Part shown: positions 5,358 through 6,954 of the stretch, piece by piece
Position numbering within the stretch: position 1 is the stretch's first letter
Layout: every line of letters starts with the position of its first letter
DNA from: Bacillota bacterium
GTDB taxonomy: Bacteria; Bacillota; Sulfobacillia; Symbiobacteriales; Symbiobacteriaceae
NCBI GenBank assembly: GCA_028287415.1
Contig: JAQBPS010000464.1
Span: 1 to 6,954 of the forward strand
Direction: 5' to 3'
DNA length: 6,954 nucleotides
The notes under the pieces: generated by a model
Told to the model about the DNA's origin: nothing
What the model saw: the letters and a program-made list of their open reading frames with translations, nothing else
Databases searched by the model: none
Position numbers and translations under genes: made by a program

Positions 5358-6954
5358 TCACTTCACCAGGGGCTCAACCAGCTGTGTCACGTAGTCCGGG
5401 GTGCCCAGAGTGAGGGCCTCGCGGGCGATGCGCTCCAGTTCCGCGAACCGGTTGCTGCGGATCAGCCGCCGCACCTTGGGCAGTCGCGAAGGCGACATGC
5501 TTAACTCATCAACACCGAGGCCGGTCAGAAGCAGTGAGCCGATCGGCTGACCGCCCATCTCCCCGCAGACGCCGACCCACTTACCCGCGGCGTGTGCGGC
5601 GATCACCACCTGGTCGATCAGCCGGAGCACGGCGGGGTGGTAGGGCTGGTACAGGTCGGCCAGGTCCGGATTGCCACGGTCGACTGCCAGGGTGTACTGC
5701 ACGAGATCATTTGTGCCGATGCTGAAAAAGTCGACCTCCTGCGCCAGGTGCGGGGCGATCAGGGCCGCCGCGGGAATCTCGACCATGATGCCGACCTCGG
5801 GGTGGCTGACATGCGTGATGCCGTCGGTCTCCAGGCTGCGGCGGGCGTCATCCAGCTCCCGGCGCGCACTGCGCAGGTCGCCCAGCGAGCCGACCATGGG
5901 GAACATGATCGCCAGCTTGCCATGCACGCCGGCCCGCAGCAGGGCCCGCAGCTGGGTCCGGAAGAGCCCGGGCCGGCGGAAGCAGAGCCGCAAGGCCCGC
6001 ACGCCGAGGAAGGGGTTCTCTTCCTTCTCCATGTTCAGGTAATCGACCGCCTTGTCGCCGCCGATGTCCATGGTGCGGATCACGACCCGGTGGCCCGCCG
6101 CCGCCTTGAGGGCCTCGGAGTAGGCGGCATATTGCTCCTCTTCGTCGGGCGCGGTCTGCCGGCCCATGAAGAGAAACTCGCTGCGGAACAGCCCGACACC
6201 CTCGGCCCCGAGGGCCATGGCGGGGGCCACGTCTCCGGGCCGGCCAGCGTTGGCCGCCAGCTCTACCCGGTGCCCGTCGGTCGTCTCTGCAACCAGTTCC
6301 GCCTCAGCCAGGTCCCGCTCTGCCTGTGCACTCGCCTGCCGGGCCCGTTGCTCGTATGCGGCCAGCGCCTCGGCAGCCGGGTTGAGCAGCAGGTTCCCCG
6401 CATCGCCATCAAGCGCGATCATGTCACCGCTGGCCACCCGACCGGTAATGCCCGGCAGCACCACCGCCGGAATCGCCCAGGTGCGTGCCAGAATGCTCGT
6501 GTGCGACGTGGGCCCGCCCTGCTCGGTCACAAGGCCGAGCAGCAGCGAGCGGTCGAGGCCGATCGTGTCACTGGGCCCCAGTTCGTGGGCGACCACGATG
6601 CAGGGCCGCTCGAGGCGGAGCCCGGCGGGCTTGCCGGCCAGGGCGGCCATGAGCCTGCGGCCCACGTCACGCACATCTGCAGCCCGCTCCTTGAGGTAGG
6701 GGTCGTCCAGGGCCGCCAGCATGCCGGCGAATTCGTCGACAGCGCTTTCGACCGCGGTCTCAGCGGGACGCCCGGCGGTGATGCCCGCCTCGACCTGCTC
6801 GATGAGGGAGGGGTCCTGGAGCATCATCAGATGCGCCTCCAGGATCGCCTTTGCCTGGTCGTCCGCCTGTGCCATCAGCCCGCTCAGGGCGGAGGCGTCC
6901 GCTTCTGACGCTTCCTGGAACCGGCGGCGCTCCGCCTCGGGGTTGTCGGCCACC
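5358..6954 (-). CDS. ptsI: Phosphoenolpyruvate-protein phosphotransferase (PTS Enzyme I), 5' end cut by the window
   Basis: Enzyme I takes the phosphate from phosphoenolpyruvate and passes it to HPr, the first step of PTS sugar uptake in the cytoplasm. About 531 residues are visible and the frame runs open to the right edge. Matching to E. coli Enzyme I gives an offset of about 38, so roughly 38 N-terminal residues are missing and the GTG at 6953 is not the real start. In visible numbering: the HPr-binding region with K88-E-R-A-A-D-V-R-D-V-G98; the phosphohistidine domain G146-G-P-T-S-H151-T-S-I with H151 as active site (His189 in E. coli); and the PEP-binding barrel with R258 in GLFRSEFLFM (Arg296), E392 in VEIPAAA, N415-D416 and R426 in NDLVQYTLAVDR (Asn454, Asp455, Arg465), and C463 in GVCGEMGG (Cys502). 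All key residues are intact. A GAF-fused variant (PtsP) cannot be fully excluded without the 5' end. HPr (ptsH) often lies just upstream, outside this window. Confidence 0.97.
   Translation of the reverse strand, partial: VADNPEAERRRFQEASEADASALSGLMAQADDQAKAILEAHLMMLQDPSLIEQVEAGITAGRPAETAVESAVDEFAGMLAALDDPYLKERAADVRDVGRRLMAALAGKPAGLRLERPCIVVAHELGPSDTIGLDRSLLLGLVTEQGGPTSHTSILARTWAIPAVVLPGITGRVASGDMIALDGDAGNLLLNPAAEALAAYEQRARQASAQAERDLAEAELVAETTDGHRVELAANAGRPGDVAPAMALGAEGVGLFRSEFLFMGRQTAPDEEEQYAAYSEALKAAAGHRVVIRTMDIGGDKAVDYLNMEKEENPFLGVRALRLCFRRPGLFRTQLRALLRAGVHGKLAIMFPMVGSLGDLRSARRELDDARRSLETDGITHVSHPEVGIMVEIPAAALIAPHLAQEVDFFSIGTNDLVQYTLAVDRGNPDLADLYQPYHPAVLRLIDQVVIAAHAAGKWVGVCGEMGGQPIGSLLLTGLGVDELSMSPSRLPKVRRLIRSNRFAELERIAREALTLGTPDYVTQLVEPLVK

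Noticed and set aside
5592..6908. A 438-codon open frame on the plus strand antisense to ptsI
   Set aside because: ptsI has all catalytic residues in place on the other strand; this frame shows no motif and a His/Gly/Gln-rich composition typical of antisense shadows.

Overview
The window carries six protein genes, all on the minus strand, so the biological reading order is from high to low coordinates. The DNA is GC-rich, two of the chosen starts are TTG codons, and two genes have strong GGAGG/AGGAGG ribosome binding sites. This would fit a high-GC Gram-positive bacterium (for example a Symbiobacterium- or Thermaerobacter-like member of the Bacillota). That assignment is an inference from style and gene types, not an identification.

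Region by region, in transcription order: (1) 6954-5358, the 3' part of ptsI, Enzyme I of the phosphoenolpyruvate:sugar phosphotransferase system. About 38 N-terminal residues lie beyond the window edge. (2) 5357-4997, non-coding. It holds a strong hairpin terminator just after ptsI, a large inverted repeat built from 9-nt iterations of CACGGATTN type, and a candidate promoter and ribosome binding site for the next gene. (3) 4996-1573, three tightly spaced genes for a family-5 solute-binding lipoprotein and two Dpp/Opp-type permeases, which together form a peptide (or nickel/opine-like) ABC importer. (4) 1558-674, a serine hydrolase of the class A beta-lactamase fold. It sits 14 nt behind the second permease and has no export signal. 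(5) 616-26, a YdjA-like nitroreductase. A G/C-only tract lies at the left edge.

The importer genes and the hydrolase look like one operon: gaps are 3, 13 and 14 nt. No ATP-binding subunit (DppD/DppF type) is present between the genes or downstream within the window, so the transporter must use ATPases encoded elsewhere. A cytosolic serine hydrolase placed at the end of a peptide-import operon suggests, but does not prove, that it acts on an imported substrate. The nitroreductase may be read through from the operon or have its own weak promoter. ptsI is functionally separate and is insulated by the terminator.

Most of the window is ordinary bacterial gene content. The points worth a second look are the 9-nt-phased inverted repeat, the importer lacking ATPases with its attached beta-lactamase-fold enzyme, and the enlarged, apparently Glu166-less region in that enzyme. 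I found no sign of a CRISPR array, transposase, tRNA, rRNA or a clearly undescribed system.
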